63,758 nt of DNA, taken from contig JAIXXP010000115.1 in assembly GCA_027490665.1 (NCBI GenBank), forward strand, positions 1-63,758. Direction: 5' to 3'. The position numbers were made by a program, and so were the translations under genes. The stretch comes from Cryomorphaceae bacterium. GTDB taxonomy: Bacteria > Bacteroidota > Bacteroidia > Flavobacteriales_D > Crocinitomicaceae. The notes under the pieces were generated by a model. It was given only the letters and a program-made list of their open reading frames with translations, did no database searches and had not been told where the DNA came from. Below are positions 25,119-34,460 of the stretch, piece after piece. The first letter of the stretch is position 1; each line of letters starts with the position of its first letter.

Positions 25119-25783
25119 GTGTGCTAATTCTCCACTTAGAAACCAGCACCAAAATATGTAGTGTTGCCTTATCGCAAAACGGTATTTTATTAGCGCACAG
25201 CGATCAGTCCTCAGATGGCTACATCCATGGCGAAGCATTGACACTCATGATCGAGGAGTTGCTCCACAACTCAAACACTACCCTTCAAGCACTCAACGCA
25301 ATTAGTTATAGCTCGGGGCCCGGATCCTACACGGGTTTGCGCATTGGTCTTTCTACCGCTAAAGGACTGTGTTTTGCACTAGCCATCCCCTTAATTGCCT
25401 TGCCTACCCACCAAGTTCTTTTTCAAATCGCTCGAGAAAATGGTTTGCAAAAACCTCAGCATGTTATTGCGCTTCTGGATGCCCGTCGCACCGAAGCCTA
25501 TATGGAAATATTTGATTCAGAAGGTCATAGCATTCAGCAACTTCACTGTGCGCTACTCGAACAAACCGATGTCTCTGCTTTCCTTCCTGCGCTAGTAGTT
25601 GGGGATTCCAACACAAAAGCACAAACTTTTTGGAGTTCTGACGAACTCATTTGGAACCACGAAGCGCTATCTGCTCGTTTTCAGGCAAAAGCTGCTTTTG
25701 AAGCATTTCAGACCCAACAATTCGAAGACCTTGCCTACTGCAGCCCTATCTATTTAAAAGGTGCTAATGGCATACTACTTTGA
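25115..25783 (+). CDS. tsaB: tRNA t6A biosynthesis protein TsaB
   Basis: A 222-residue ASKHA-fold protein that partners TsaD and TsaE in making threonylcarbamoyladenosine at tRNA position 37. The N-terminal ILHLETSTKICSVALSQNG and the central YSSGPGSYTGLRIGLSTAKGL are diagnostic; TsaB lacks the metal-binding His pair of TsaD, as here. The ATG overlaps the regulator stop. The last 34 bases overlap the 3' end of the convergent M23 peptidase gene, with no terminator between. Confidence 0.95.
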   Translation: MSVLILHLETSTKICSVALSQNGILLAHSDQSSDGYIHGEALTLMIEELLHNSNTTLQALNAISYSSGPGSYTGLRIGLSTAKGLCFALAIPLIALPTHQVLFQIARENGLQKPQHVIALLDARRTEAYMEIFDSEGHSIQQLHCALLEQTDVSAFLPALVVGDSNTKAQTFWSSDELIWNHEALSARFQAKAAFEAFQTQQFEDLAYCSPIYLKGANGILL

Positions 25784-27408
25784 AGCACGCGTTCATTTCC
25801 GGCTGCGTCTTTAACCCGAATTTCTAGCGCAGTTCCAGCTACAAAAGGCACTTGAAATTGAGCCTTTACCACCTTATTTTTGGCATCGTAATACGCCGGA
25901 ACCCACTTTCCGTTTTGCCAGCAAGAATAAGAAGCGATGCCCGAAAAATCATCTTTGACAAGCCAGGCCCAAGCGCCATTATTGATTGAGTCTAGTTTGT
26001 TGTTGCTTTGATTTTGTATGGTGGGCGCTATTTCATCTATTTTAAGCCCAAATGTTCCGAGTGTTTTGGAATAAGCTGTTAGCTTTCCCTGCTCAAACAT
26101 GGTTGGAAGGGCAGCACCGTTCATTGTAATGAAGTAGCGCTGCGCATTTATGGAATCCTTGAGCTGATAACTCAGTGTTATAGGTTTTGCCAGTTGCAAC
26201 TGACTAGATGCTATTCTTTTTGCAGCTAAATCGAGACTTTTGCGCACAGGCTCAAAAAAGGTGAAGGAATTGATCTGAAGCTGCCATGAGTTGGCTTCAT
26301 AGAAATACGCTTCGGTCGGGAGCCAATGCGTCTGTTTTGAATAAGTGATTTGAGCGACTTCCTTTTGACCGGGAAGACACACCAGAAGCTGATGCTGACT
26401 TTCATTTCCATTGACATCTCGCAACATAATAGCAAACAGAAGGCTATCCTTCGCATTTAGTTCGAATGAACCGGTCCCTTCATAAGGGTAAATGGTAAGT
26501 GGGTTGTTGCGCGTTTTGAATAGTTTCTGAAACTTCTTCTTGCTCAGTTGAGCGTACGCATGATCGTGATGCGTGTTGATATAGCGCGCGTCATCAAAGT
26601 CAATTTCGTCGAGCTCAAAAGCAAAATGGCCACTCTTTTCGGTCCAAACTTCAGCGCTAAACAAACCCAGCGTTCTTCCTGCTTTGGTAAAATAATCATC
26701 TACTTGCAGCGCTAAGCCGATCCGATCACCCTCTCTTAAAAACCCAGCAGGTAAAATCGTTTTGTGCTGCATTTGACCTAACGTTACCGTTACACTTTTT
26801 GTCGGGACTTCGTAGCCATTTGGGTCGATGGCATAAATCCGAATGCCTCCCAATACGGGTTGCCCACTATCGCTTACTTTAAAACCATGCAAGAGCGGAT
26901 TGAGCGCATGTTCGGACTTGGTATCGCGCAGTTCAAAATGTAAATGCGGCCCACTCGACCCACCTGTATTGCCTGAATATGCAATCAATTCACCTTTCTT
27001 CACCATAATTTTGTTTGCTGGCAAAATCAAATCCACTTCATTTTGCTGTATTGCTTCGGAAGTGTCTAAGTAAAAATCTTGAATGGAAGGCGCATATTTA
27101 TTGCAGTGTGCGTAAACTGATGTGTAGCCATTTGGATGCGCCACGTACAAAACCCAGCCGTATCCGACAGCAGAAACCTTTAAGCGCGAAATATAACCGT
27201 CTTGAATGGCATATATTGGTAAATTTTCTCGTCCACCTGTTCTGATATCTATACCCATGTGAAAATGATTCGGACGCAAATCGCCAAAACCAGCACTCAA
27301 CTCGACGGGCGGTGCCATGGGTAAGGTCCAAGATGAGTCGCAATTTAAAAATTGTCCGAAGGCCAAAGGAGTAAAAAACAACGCTAAATATAGGATGAGC
27401 TTGTGCAT
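25750..27408 (-). CDS. Secreted M23-family peptidase (LytM-like)
   Basis: A 552-residue exported protein with a signal peptide (MHKLILYLALFFTPLAFGQ). The M23 peptidase domain comes early (about residues 40-175): FHMGIDIRTGG supplies the first zinc His and Asp, and SSGPHLHFELRDT the HxH motif. All metal ligands are present, so it should be an active peptidoglycan-type endopeptidase. A long C-terminal beta-rich region (about 190-552) follows, with Ig-like segments and YSCWQNGKWVPAYYDAKNK near the end; its role is unknown. TTG two codons upstream is open, but the ATG at 27408 follows a promoter box directly. Converges on and overlaps tsaB. Confidence 0.9.
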   Translation of the reverse strand: MHKLILYLALFFTPLAFGQFLNCDSSWTLPMAPPVELSAGFGDLRPNHFHMGIDIRTGGRENLPIYAIQDGYISRLKVSAVGYGWVLYVAHPNGYTSVYAHCNKYAPSIQDFYLDTSEAIQQNEVDLILPANKIMVKKGELIAYSGNTGGSSGPHLHFELRDTKSEHALNPLLHGFKVSDSGQPVLGGIRIYAIDPNGYEVPTKSVTVTLGQMQHKTILPAGFLREGDRIGLALQVDDYFTKAGRTLGLFSAEVWTEKSGHFAFELDEIDFDDARYINTHHDHAYAQLSKKKFQKLFKTRNNPLTIYPYEGTGSFELNAKDSLLFAIMLRDVNGNESQHQLLVCLPGQKEVAQITYSKQTHWLPTEAYFYEANSWQLQINSFTFFEPVRKSLDLAAKRIASSQLQLAKPITLSYQLKDSINAQRYFITMNGAALPTMFEQGKLTAYSKTLGTFGLKIDEIAPTIQNQSNNKLDSINNGAWAWLVKDDFSGIASYSCWQNGKWVPAYYDAKNKVVKAQFQVPFVAGTALEIRVKDAAGNERVLQSSMPLAPFK

Positions 27409-27411
27409 CTT

Positions 27412-27419
27412 CAAATCTA
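27412..27419 (-). promoter_or_regulatory. -7 box TAGATTTG of the M23 peptidase gene, 3 nt before ATG
   Basis: A perfect TAnnTTTG on the minus strand, separated from the ATG only by AAG. A leaderless message is predicted. No TTG is seen at the expected -33 position. Confidence 0.5.
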
Positions 27420-27449
27420 AGCAAGAAAAAACAGAAAAACCTTCCCGAT

Positions 27450-27483
27450 TTTGCAGAATGTAAACGAATGCTTGTTAACTTTG
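27450..27483 (+). promoter_or_regulatory. Promoter of the zapA operon: TTTG-N22-TAACTTTG
   Basis: TTTG at 27450-27453 and TAACTTTG at 27476-27483, 19 bases before the first start codon. Likely drives the coiled-coil gene, zapA and rny. Confidence 0.6.
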
Positions 27484-27502
27484 TACAAAGTCACCGCTTA
27501 AC

Positions 27503-27817
27503 ATGACTGAGAACCTCAATACGCTCATAGCAGATATCCGCACACGCAGCCTAGATTTAGCTGCCCAATTGAAGGCAGAACGTGCTCAGCACGAAGCCCT
27601 TCAAGCAGAGTTGCGCCGTCTAGAAGAACTTTACCAAGCTGAACAAGCACAAGTAGAGCAACTCCAAACAGCTATTGAAGAACTCAATGTATCATTGGCG
27701 GAGGCCCAAAACAAAGTCGTAGAGGTTCCTGTTGCAACAAGTAGTCGCAACGCCGAGGAAATCGACGCACTTGTGAAAGAAATTGAATTCTGTATAGAAA
27801 AGCTCAAGCAAGCCTAA
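27503..27817 (+). CDS. Small coiled-coil protein upstream of zapA
   Basis: A 104-residue, mostly helical protein rich in Glu, Gln, Ala and Leu. Heptad-like stretches run from about residue 10 to 75 (LAAQLKAERAQHEALQAELR and following), then a short linker with VATSSRN and a final helix EIDALVKEIEFCIEKLKQ. No enzyme motif. The zapA start follows its stop without a gap. In Bacteroidota a coiled-coil gene often precedes zapA, suggesting a division role, perhaps analogous to ZapB; this is inference. Confidence 0.82.
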   Translation: MTENLNTLIADIRTRSLDLAAQLKAERAQHEALQAELRRLEELYQAEQAQVEQLQTAIEELNVSLAEAQNKVVEVPVATSSRNAEEIDALVKEIEFCIEKLKQA

Positions 27818-28108
27818 ATGAGTAAAGTAGCTCTTAAAATCAATATCGCTGGCCGCAGTTATCCGCTTAACGTGCCAGAAGCCGAAGCCGAAGCAGTCAA
27901 CAACGCTGCGGCTGAAATCAACAAAGCGATAGATTTACTACGTAAAAACTATGCAGTAAACGATACCCAAGATTTATTGGCAATGTCAGCTTTACAATTG
28001 CTCACCAAAGCAAAAGCAGACGCCAAACCCACTGTATTAGAGCCCAACTATGCCGATATCGAAGCGGCACTTGAAGCCCTCAAACAAGACTTGAGCAACG
28101 TTCAATAA
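27818..28108 (+). CDS. zapA: Cell division protein ZapA
   Basis: A 96-residue FtsZ-bundling protein. The N-terminal beta-hairpin KINIAGRSYPLNVPEAEAE is the ZapA signature, followed by the helix AEINKAIDLLRKNYAVNDTQD and LLAMSALQLLTKAKAD. It acts on the cytoplasmic face of the Z-ring. It directly abuts the coiled-coil gene and precedes rny by 42 bases, a common Bacteroidota order. Confidence 0.92.
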   Translation: MSKVALKINIAGRSYPLNVPEAEAEAVNNAAAEINKAIDLLRKNYAVNDTQDLLAMSALQLLTKAKADAKPTVLEPNYADIEAALEALKQDLSNVQ

Positions 28109-28150
28109 CTTTCTAGTGCTAACCCTCTCCCGACTACAAACGACAGTAGA

Positions 28151-29680
28151 ATGGATATTGTATGGTTATTAATCGGATTACTCGGCGGCGGTGTCGCCGG
28201 ATTTATCCTTCAAAAAAGCATCCTCAAAAAAGATGCAGAACGCATCATTAAAGAAGCCGAATCTAAGGCCGAGACAATTCAAAAAGAACGCGCGCTCCAA
28301 GCCAAAGAACGCTTTTTAAAACAAAAAGAAGAGCACGAAGAAGCTATCAGAGAACGCGAGCGTCGCATGCAATCTGGTGAAGACCGCTTCAAAACCAAAG
28401 AAAAAACACTCAATCAGAAATTAGAAGAGATCAGCAGAAAAGAAAAAGATCTTGAAAAAGTTCAGACTGACTACCAAACCAAAGCATCTCACCTAGAGGT
28501 ACGCAACCAAGAACTCGACAAAATACATCAAAAACAAATTGCCGAGCTTTCCAAAATTGCACAGCTCTCACCTGAAGACGCCAAGCAGAACCTCATGCAA
28601 GCGCTCACAGACGAAGCGCGTACTGCGGCAATGGCCACTATCAAAGAAATTACTGAAGAGGCAAAACTGAATGCCAACAAAGAAGCGCGCAAAATCGTTA
28701 TCCAAAGTATTCAACGCGTTGCCACAGAACAAGCCGTAGAAAACGCAGTTTCGGTATTTAACATCGAATCAGACGAAGTCAAAGGCCGCATCATTGGTCG
28801 TGAAGGCCGCAACATCCGCGCCTTAGAAGCTGCAACTGGTGTAGAAATCATCGTAGACGATACCCCGGAAGCAATCATCTTGTCTTGTTTTGATCCAGTG
28901 CGCAGAGAAATCGCTCGTTTGAGCTTGCACCAACTTGTCTCTGACGGCCGCATTCACCCTGCACGCATTGAAGAAGTTGTCACTAAAACACGCAAACAAC
29001 TCGACGAAGAAATCGCAGAAACAGGCCGTCGCACTTGCATCGACCTCGGTATTCACGGTCTTCATCCAGAGCTAATGCGCATGGTTGGCCGCATGAAATT
29101 CCGTTCTTCTTACGGACAAAACCTCTTGCAACACTCCCGCGAAGTTGCCAACCTTTGTGCTATTATGGCTGCAGAGCTTGGCCTCAACGTCAAACTCGCC
29201 AAACGCGCAGGTCTACTCCACGATATCGGTAAAGTTCCAGACGAAGAACCAGAATTACCGCATGCTATCCTAGGTATGAAAATCGCAGAAAAATTCGGCG
29301 AAAAAGGCGACGTCCTGAACGCGATCGGAGCCCACCACGACGAAATCGAAATGACCACCCTCATTTCGCCAATTGTACAAGTTTGTGATGCCATCTCAGG
29401 TGCGCGCCCTGGTGCACGCCGCGAAATCGTAGAAGCTTACATCAAGCGCATCAAAGAACTCGAAAACCTCGCACTCTCTTACGATGGCGTTGGCAGTGCA
29501 TATGCCATCCAGGCAGGTCGCGAATTGCGCGTATTGGTCGAAGCTGAAAAAGTAAGCGATCAACGTGCCGAAGAACTTTCTTTCACGATCTCACAGCGCA
29601 TTCAAACCGAAATGACCTACCCTGGGCAAGTCAAAGTCACGGTCATTCGCGAAAAACGCGCTGTCAACTACGCTAAATAA
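28151..29680 (+). CDS. rny: Ribonuclease Y
   Basis: A 509-residue membrane-anchored endoribonuclease that initiates mRNA decay. Residues about 3-22 form the N-terminal transmembrane anchor ([18 protein letters not shown]). A long charged coiled coil runs to about 190, then a KH domain with [15 protein letters not shown], then the HD domain with [10 protein letters not shown] and [10 protein letters not shown] metal ligands. Length and order match the family. The 42-base gap after zapA shows no terminator. Confidence 0.97.
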   Translation: MDIVWLLIGLLGGGVAGFILQKSILKKDAERIIKEAESKAETIQKERALQAKERFLKQKEEHEEAIRERERRMQSGEDRFKTKEKTLNQKLEEISRKEKDLEKVQTDYQTKASHLEVRNQELDKIHQKQIAELSKIAQLSPEDAKQNLMQALTDEARTAAMATIKEITEEAKLNANKEARKIVIQSIQRVATEQAVENAVSVFNIESDEVKGRIIGREGRNIRALEAATGVEIIVDDTPEAIILSCFDPVRREIARLSLHQLVSDGRIHPARIEEVVTKTRKQLDEEIAETGRRTCIDLGIHGLHPELMRMVGRMKFRSSYGQNLLQHSREVANLCAIMAAELGLNVKLAKRAGLLHDIGKVPDEEPELPHAILGMKIAEKFGEKGDVLNAIGAHHDEIEMTTLISPIVQVCDAISGARPGARREIVEAYIKRIKELENLALSYDGVGSAYAIQAGRELRVLVEAEKVSDQRAEELSFTISQRIQTEMTYPGQVKVTVIREKRAVNYAK

Positions 29681-29686
29681 CTCTAA

Positions 29687-30739
29687 ATGCGTTCGGACCT
29701 CTTCGCTAGCCTCATTTCAGGGCCTTGCTCGGCCGAAACGCGTTCTCAAGTCTTACAAACAGCGGAAGGTCTCCAAGGCCTTCCGCTTTCTTATTTTAGA
29801 GCCGGGATCTGGAAACCCCGAACCCAACCAGGCGCTTTTGAAGGCATCGGCGACGAAGGCCTGCAATGGCTCCAAGAAGTGCGCACACGCTTTGGCTTTA
29901 AAATCTGCACTGAAGTAGCTACTGCCGAACACGTCAGAGCAGCTGTAGTACATAAACTGGATATGGTCTGGATTGGCGCGCGCTCTACTGTAAATCCATT
30001 TACTGTTCAAGAAATTGCAGAAGCCCTGCAAGGCACCGGTATCCCCGTGATGGTCAAGAACCCCATCAACCCTGACCTCAAGCTTTGGCTCGGCGCCATT
30101 GAAAGACTCGAACGTCACGATGTCAAGGTAATTGGTGCCATTCACCGCGGTTTTTCGGTTTATCAAAAAACCAAATACCGCAACAACCCACATTGGCAAA
30201 TAGCCATTGATCTCAAACAAGCGCGTCCTGACATCCCACTTGTTATGGACCCCTCGCATATCGGCGGCCGAGCAGCACTCATTGCTCCACTTGCGCAGCA
30301 AGCCCTCGACCTCCATTATGATGGCCTAATGATCGAAACCCATTGCGATCCAAGCATTGCACTCACCGATGCCAAACAACAAATTACTCCTGCTGCACTT
30401 TCAGCACTCCTTCACAACCTAGAGCCCCGATCCAAAAGTGACCAACTGCTCTCTGAGCTCTCTGAACTCCGCGACAAACTCAGCCTCGTCGACGAAGGTC
30501 TTGTTGAATTATTGCAAGAACGCATGGAACTCTCTAAGGAAATCGGCTATTTAAAACGCAATTATAATAGTCCTATTCTTCAAGTACAGCGTTGGGAAGA
30601 AACCCTAAAATCTACAGTTGAAAAAGCCGTAAACGCAGGTATTTCCCAAGAATTTGCCGAGCTCTTTATCAAAATGCTACACGAAGAATCCATCCGCATT
30701 CAATTAGCCCTACTCAGCGATCAGCCCGATGCAATTTAA
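29687..30739 (+). CDS. Bifunctional DAHP synthase / chorismate mutase
   Basis: A 350-residue fusion. Residues about 1-255 are a type I DAHP synthase (SGPCSAETRSQV, AGIWKPRTQPGAFEG, KICTEVAT, IGARSTVNPF, PVMVKNPINPD, GAIHRGF, PLVMDPSHIGGR), catalysing the first shikimate-pathway step. Residues about 265-350 are an AroQ-type chorismate mutase (LRDKLSLVDEGLVELLQERMELSKEIGYLKR). Such a fusion allows prephenate or an allosteric signal to tie pathway entry to tyrosine/phenylalanine branch demand. It starts 6 bases after rny and overlaps aroA by 11 bases. Confidence 0.95.
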   Translation: MRSDLFASLISGPCSAETRSQVLQTAEGLQGLPLSYFRAGIWKPRTQPGAFEGIGDEGLQWLQEVRTRFGFKICTEVATAEHVRAAVVHKLDMVWIGARSTVNPFTVQEIAEALQGTGIPVMVKNPINPDLKLWLGAIERLERHDVKVIGAIHRGFSVYQKTKYRNNPHWQIAIDLKQARPDIPLVMDPSHIGGRAALIAPLAQQALDLHYDGLMIETHCDPSIALTDAKQQITPAALSALLHNLEPRSKSDQLLSELSELRDKLSLVDEGLVELLQERMELSKEIGYLKRNYNSPILQVQRWEETLKSTVEKAVNAGISQEFAELFIKMLHEESIRIQLALLSDQPDAI

Positions 30740-31931
30740 AGCGCAGCGATACAACGGTAAGCTAAAAGCACCTGCTTCAAAAAGCCATGGGCAACGCCTA
30801 CTCATTTTAGCCGCACTTTCTACACAGCACTGCTCCATTCAAAATCTTGGCTCAGACAACGATACCAATGCGATGTCAGCGGCGGTTCAACATATTATAA
30901 ACAAAAGCAATCCAAAAGAAAGCATTTCTATTTCGGTGGGTGAAAGCGGCTTTGCTTTGCGCAGCCTTGCTTTTGTGGCCGCTGCCTTTTTTGAAACCTA
31001 TGAACTTACCGGAAAAGGCACCCTGCTCACCCGGCACCAATTGGCCACTATTCAAGTACTAGAACAATTGGGTTTGGACGTAAGCCATCAAAACGGATTG
31101 CTCCCAATTGTTGTGAACGGTTCAATTACCAATACCCAATTAGAAATTGATGCAAGAGAAGGTTCACAATTTGTTTCCGGCCTCTTCCTTTTAGCCGCAA
31201 CGCACCCAGGTCATTGGCAAATTACAATCAAAGAGCTTAGTAGTCGACCTTATTTCGAAATGACCCTCGCCGCTATGCGTGAATTTGGCTTTCAATATGA
31301 GCGCAGCAACGACGTATTTTCGTTTGTAGGAAACCAAAAACTGTCATGCGGACATGTACAAGTGGAAGGAGACTGGAGCAGTGTGGCCGCACACCTCGTA
31401 GGTGCAGCTATTCAAGGAGAAATACGCGTTTCAGGATTAAACAAGGAGAGCTTGCAACCCGATAAAAATTTACTGACGGCACTAGAGCAATTTGGCGCCG
31501 CTTGCAAATGGGAAAACAGCGAGCTACACATTAAAAACAGCAAAGACAAAACTCCTTTTGACTTCGATTGCACACAACAACCCGATTTATTCCCTGTTTT
31601 GGTAGTTTTGGCCTGTGCGGCCAATGGCAAAAGCAGTATAAAAGGCATCCATCGTTTGAAAAACAAAGAATCTGACCGCTTAATGGTTATGTGCGAAGCC
31701 TTAACTTCTTGGGGAGTGTACTACCAAATTAAAGGAGAGCAAATTGACATTTTCGGAGTTGGAAAAGTAAATAGTGGAACTTTAAGAACATACAACGACC
31801 ACCGAATTGTAATGGCGGGCTGTGTAGCGAGTTTACTTTGCGCAGAAGGACAAGAGATAGACGCTGTTTCGGCTATTGAGAAATCCTATCCGGGTTTTGT
31901 AGCAGATTTTCAACGCCTTACCCAAGTTTAG
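30729..31931 (+). CDS. aroA: 3-phosphoshikimate 1-carboxyvinyltransferase (EPSP synthase)
   Basis: A 400-residue enzyme that transfers enolpyruvate from PEP to shikimate-3-phosphate. Landmarks are the N-terminal LKAPASKSHGQRLL with the substrate-binding Lys-Ser and Arg, the ESGFALRSL segment, PDLFPVLVVLA with the catalytic Asp, LKNKESDRL and TYNDHRIVMAG. It is somewhat shorter than the E. coli enzyme (427). The start lies within the DAHP synthase gene, indicating coupling. Its stop overlaps by four bases the stop of the convergent lipoprotein gene. Confidence 0.95.
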   Translation: MQFKAQRYNGKLKAPASKSHGQRLLILAALSTQHCSIQNLGSDNDTNAMSAAVQHIINKSNPKESISISVGESGFALRSLAFVAAAFFETYELTGKGTLLTRHQLATIQVLEQLGLDVSHQNGLLPIVVNGSITNTQLEIDAREGSQFVSGLFLLAATHPGHWQITIKELSSRPYFEMTLAAMREFGFQYERSNDVFSFVGNQKLSCGHVQVEGDWSSVAAHLVGAAIQGEIRVSGLNKESLQPDKNLLTALEQFGAACKWENSELHIKNSKDKTPFDFDCTQQPDLFPVLVVLACAANGKSSIKGIHRLKNKESDRLMVMCEALTSWGVYYQIKGEQIDIFGVGKVNSGTLRTYNDHRIVMAGCVASLLCAEGQEIDAVSAIEKSYPGFVADFQRLTQV

Positions 31932-32494
31932 TTTCCTTGACCAACTAGAAAACCTGCGTCGCCTTTTAAAATGTATTCCTCAAAAGTAAGCTCTAGCTTT
32001 GCCAAGCGCGCTTTGATGTCTTTCTTTTTTTGTGAGGAAACTTTAGGGCTCTGTAACAATTGTGTATAGTACTTTCTGACCATTGCGGTGTCGCGTGGCG
32101 AGTTGATGTCATAAGAACTGCCCATACTTTCAATTACCAACAAGCTGTTCTTGTAGTCTGGAAAGCGCTGTAATAACGTATCTCCATAAGCTCTAGCTTC
32201 GCGTGGCGCACGTAAATGTTCGTATATCATGTGGGTTTTAAATAGGCAGTCTGCTGAAAAGCTGTCTTTTGGGAAAGCATTACTATAGGCCAACAAACGG
32301 TTGATGAGCTCAATTTGTGCCAAACTCGTGATTTTGGCAGCTTTTTGAGGGTCTTTTTGCAATTGGGCCAACGAATCTTCGTACTGAGTAATGCGCTCGC
32401 GCAATTCAGTTTTCTTTGATTGTTTTGCTGAATTGCTATTACAAGATGTCAAAATCAGTCCAGCAAAAAGAAGTAAGGAAAGAAGTGTTTTCAT
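31928..32494 (-). CDS. Lipoprotein of unknown function with helical-repeat character
   Basis: A 188-residue lipoprotein: MKTLLSLLLFAGLILTSC places the lipidated Cys at residue 18. The mature protein is helical, with a charged N-terminal stretch (AKQSKKTELRERITQYEDSL) and a TPR-like region (LINRLLAYSNAFPKDSFSADCLF, EARAYGDTLLQRFPDY). TPR-like lipoproteins often act as scaffolds in envelope assembly, but no named family is certain. It lies 9 bases downstream of def on the same strand. Confidence 0.78.
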   Translation of the reverse strand: MKTLLSLLLFAGLILTSCNSNSAKQSKKTELRERITQYEDSLAQLQKDPQKAAKITSLAQIELINRLLAYSNAFPKDSFSADCLFKTHMIYEHLRAPREARAYGDTLLQRFPDYKNSLLVIESMGSSYDINSPRDTAMVRKYYTQLLQSPKVSSQKKKDIKARLAKLELTFEEYILKGDAGFLVGQGN

Positions 32495-32503
32495 AAGTTA
32501 ATG

Positions 32504-33103
32504 TTAGATCATGCGTTGCTTCTTGCTGCCAGGAAAGCTCATTTTGTAGTCGACGTTAATGGCGCCAAGTGTGATATTTCCTAAGCGTTTGAGCAGTAAT
32601 TTTTTCTTGAGTGGGCTCAGGTGATCAGTGAAGAGTACCCCTTCGATATGATCGTATTCGTGCTGAATGATACGCGCGGCATAGCCATCGTAGGTTTCTT
32701 CGTGGAACTCCCAATTTTCGTCGTAGTATGTGATGAGGACTTTTTCTTGACGCTGCACGTTTTCACGGATACCAGGTATAGACAAACAGCCTTCTTGAAA
32801 AGCCCATTTGGCTCCGCTTTCTTCTTCGATAATTGGATTGATGAACACCTTTTTAAAATGTTCAATTCCTGCCGCCTTTGGGTCTGGTTCTTCGTCTTCT
32901 TCGTCGGCAAAAGGGCTACCATCTACGATAAAAAGGCGGATGCTCTTGCCAATTTGAGGCGCTGCTAAACCAACACCCTTTGCATGATACATGGTTTCAA
33001 ACATGTCGGCAATAAGCTTCTGCAAATCGGGATAGTTTTGGTCGATTTCTTCAGCTTCTTTTTTCAAGACGGCGTCTCCGTAGGCTACTATTGGTAAAAT
33101 CAT
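32504..33103 (-). CDS. def: Peptide deformylase
   Basis: A 199-residue metalloenzyme that removes the formyl group from nascent proteins. Motif 1 is GVGLAAPQIG, motif 2 is EGCLSIPG with the metal-ligand Cys, and motif 3 is QHEYDHIEG with the two His ligands and catalytic Glu. Between motifs 1 and 2 is an acidic insertion (ADEEDEEPDPKAAG) not found in the E. coli enzyme. A strong promoter ends 4 bases before the ATG, inside the gap after ruvX, so def can be transcribed independently of ruvX. Confidence 0.97.
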   Translation of the reverse strand: MILPIVAYGDAVLKKEAEEIDQNYPDLQKLIADMFETMYHAKGVGLAAPQIGKSIRLFIVDGSPFADEEDEEPDPKAAGIEHFKKVFINPIIEEESGAKWAFQEGCLSIPGIRENVQRQEKVLITYYDENWEFHEETYDGYAARIIQHEYDHIEGVLFTDHLSPLKKKLLLKRLGNITLGAINVDYKMSFPGSKKQRMI

Positions 33104-33107
33104 GGTG

Positions 33108-33137
33108 CAAATTTAATAAGGATTAGCTTTGGCCCAA
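33108..33137 (-). promoter_or_regulatory. Promoter of def: TTG-N19-TAAATTTG, 4 nt before ATG
   Basis: On the minus strand TTG (33135-33137, inside the ruvX end) and a perfect TAAATTTG (33108-33115) have consensus spacing. CACC alone separates the box from ATG, so the mRNA is predicted leaderless. Confidence 0.68.
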
Positions 33138-33530
33138 GTATTCTTGTAAAATCATGGCGGCAGCTACTTGATCAATAAGGCCTTTATCTTGCTTCTTTTT
33201 TTTGTGACCCATTTGAGCAATAGCTGAACTAGCCATTTTGGAAGAAAAACGCTCGTCGAACAAGTGAATTGGTATTGTTGAGAATTTCGCTTCTAAAACT
33301 GCTTTTAACAAACGGATATTTTCGGTGACATGGGAGTCAGAGCCATCTAGCCGTGTGGGATATCCGAGTACGATTTCGGCAATTTGACGTTTAGGGATTT
33401 CTGACTCGAGCCAGTTCTCGAGGGTTGAAGAAGCGATGGTTTGTAAAGGGCTTGCAATGATGCGATTTGGATCACTAATTGCCAAGCCACAACGCTTGAG
33501 GCCGAAATCAATACAAAGTACTACAGACAT
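33123..33530 (-). CDS. ruvX: Putative pre-16S rRNA nuclease / Holliday resolvase-like YqgF
   Basis: A 135-residue RNase H-fold protein. The N-terminal CIDFGLKRCGLAISDP carries the first catalytic Asp; EIVLGYPTRLDGSDS, FDERFSS and the C-terminal KGLIDQVAAAMILQEYL with the last Asp complete the family pattern. Homologues process the 5' end of 16S rRNA in E. coli. Transcribed leftward toward def with a 19-base gap. Confidence 0.94.
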   Translation of the reverse strand: MSVVLCIDFGLKRCGLAISDPNRIIASPLQTIASSTLENWLESEIPKRQIAEIVLGYPTRLDGSDSHVTENIRLLKAVLEAKFSTIPIHLFDERFSSKMASSAIAQMGHKKKKQDKGLIDQVAAAMILQEYLGQS

Positions 33531-33534
33531 CGGT

Positions 33535-33542
33535 CAAAAATA
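33535..33542 (-). promoter_or_regulatory. -7 box TATTTTTG of ruvX, 4 nt before ATG
   Basis: A perfect TAnnTTTG on the minus strand with only ACCG before the start codon; leaderless transcription is predicted. No -33 TTG is seen. Confidence 0.52.
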
Positions 33543-33618
33543 CGGAGTTTTACCGCAGCAGCATGGAGTTTCTGCTCAGAATTAGTGGGTTTCAACGAAG
33601 TATTTGTAATTTTACGAC

Positions 33619-34419
33619 GTGAAAATCATTATTTTATTTTGCTTACTGAGTGCGTGTTTGTTTTCGTGTAACGAGAACCCGAAAGAAAACTTCCAAAAAA
33701 AGGATCAGCTTGTTTTCAAACCAAAATTCGACGGGCTCGATGCCTTTCTAAATTATCAAGAAAAAATCGAGCAAAAAAAGGATCTAAAGACCTTGCCCTC
33801 CTTGCTTTTTACGCACAAAAATGGCTACACCCTGCAATCCAAAGTTTTCCTAGATGCAAACGGCGAAATTTTAAAGGCCATCCAAGAGCGCATCGATACC
33901 AACGGAGTAAAAGTGAGCACTACTTTTTATTTCCTCAAAGAGGTACTTAGCATGGTTCAAGTAGATAAAGAAAATTTACGTCTATCAAGGCTTGAAATGC
34001 ACCAAACGCGTGTTTTTTACGATGCAGACCAAAGGCCAATTGCTGCTTACAACCGTATTTTAGAGAGAGGTGATCGATCAAGCGTTTTCAAGCGCGCGAA
34101 TTTATCGACCAAGCAGCACGAGGCAATTCAAAACGACCTCAACGCGCTTTCCGACATGCAAAACCAACAAGGTGCCTTTGCACTTTATTTTCAAGGTTTT
34201 GACGAAGCCTTCAATAAGAAATTTGTTCAGTTCGGCAACACTATGTTTTCAACCAACTTAGCTTACGCACCTAATGAGTCGGTCATTTTGGCTTTGGAGA
34301 AAAATCCTAGTGCTTATGCGCAGCAAACTTTTGAACTTCAATACCAACAAATACAAGAAGCTTCAGGGCTTCAGTATCAAGTTTTAACAGGAATTAAAAA
34401 AACTAATGCAACAAATTAA
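33619..34419 (+). CDS. Lipoprotein of unknown function
   Basis: A 266-residue predicted lipoprotein starting at GTG; KIIILFCLLSACLFSC gives a lipobox with Cys17. The mature domain is mixed alpha/beta (KNGYTLQSKVFLDANGEI, RVFYDADQRPIAAYNRIL, FALYFQGFDEAFNKKFV). No known domain recognised. A TAATTTTA, one base off the -7 consensus, ends 4 bases before the GTG. It lies upstream of the TonB-receptor-like gene but separated by 41 bases, so co-transcription is possible. Confidence 0.75.
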   Translation: MKIIILFCLLSACLFSCNENPKENFQKKDQLVFKPKFDGLDAFLNYQEKIEQKKDLKTLPSLLFTHKNGYTLQSKVFLDANGEILKAIQERIDTNGVKVSTTFYFLKEVLSMVQVDKENLRLSRLEMHQTRVFYDADQRPIAAYNRILERGDRSSVFKRANLSTKQHEAIQNDLNALSDMQNQQGAFALYFQGFDEAFNKKFVQFGNTMFSTNLAYAPNESVILALEKNPSAYAQQTFELQYQQIQEASGLQYQVLTGIKKTNATN

Positions 34420-34460
34420 GGTGTTTAATCGTCTTAATAGGTTGTACTGACCCTTACTTC

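Noticed and set aside
29753..30316. 187-codon open frame opposite the DAHP synthase domain
   Set aside because: The sense strand carries all DAHP synthase motifs; the antisense frame has none.
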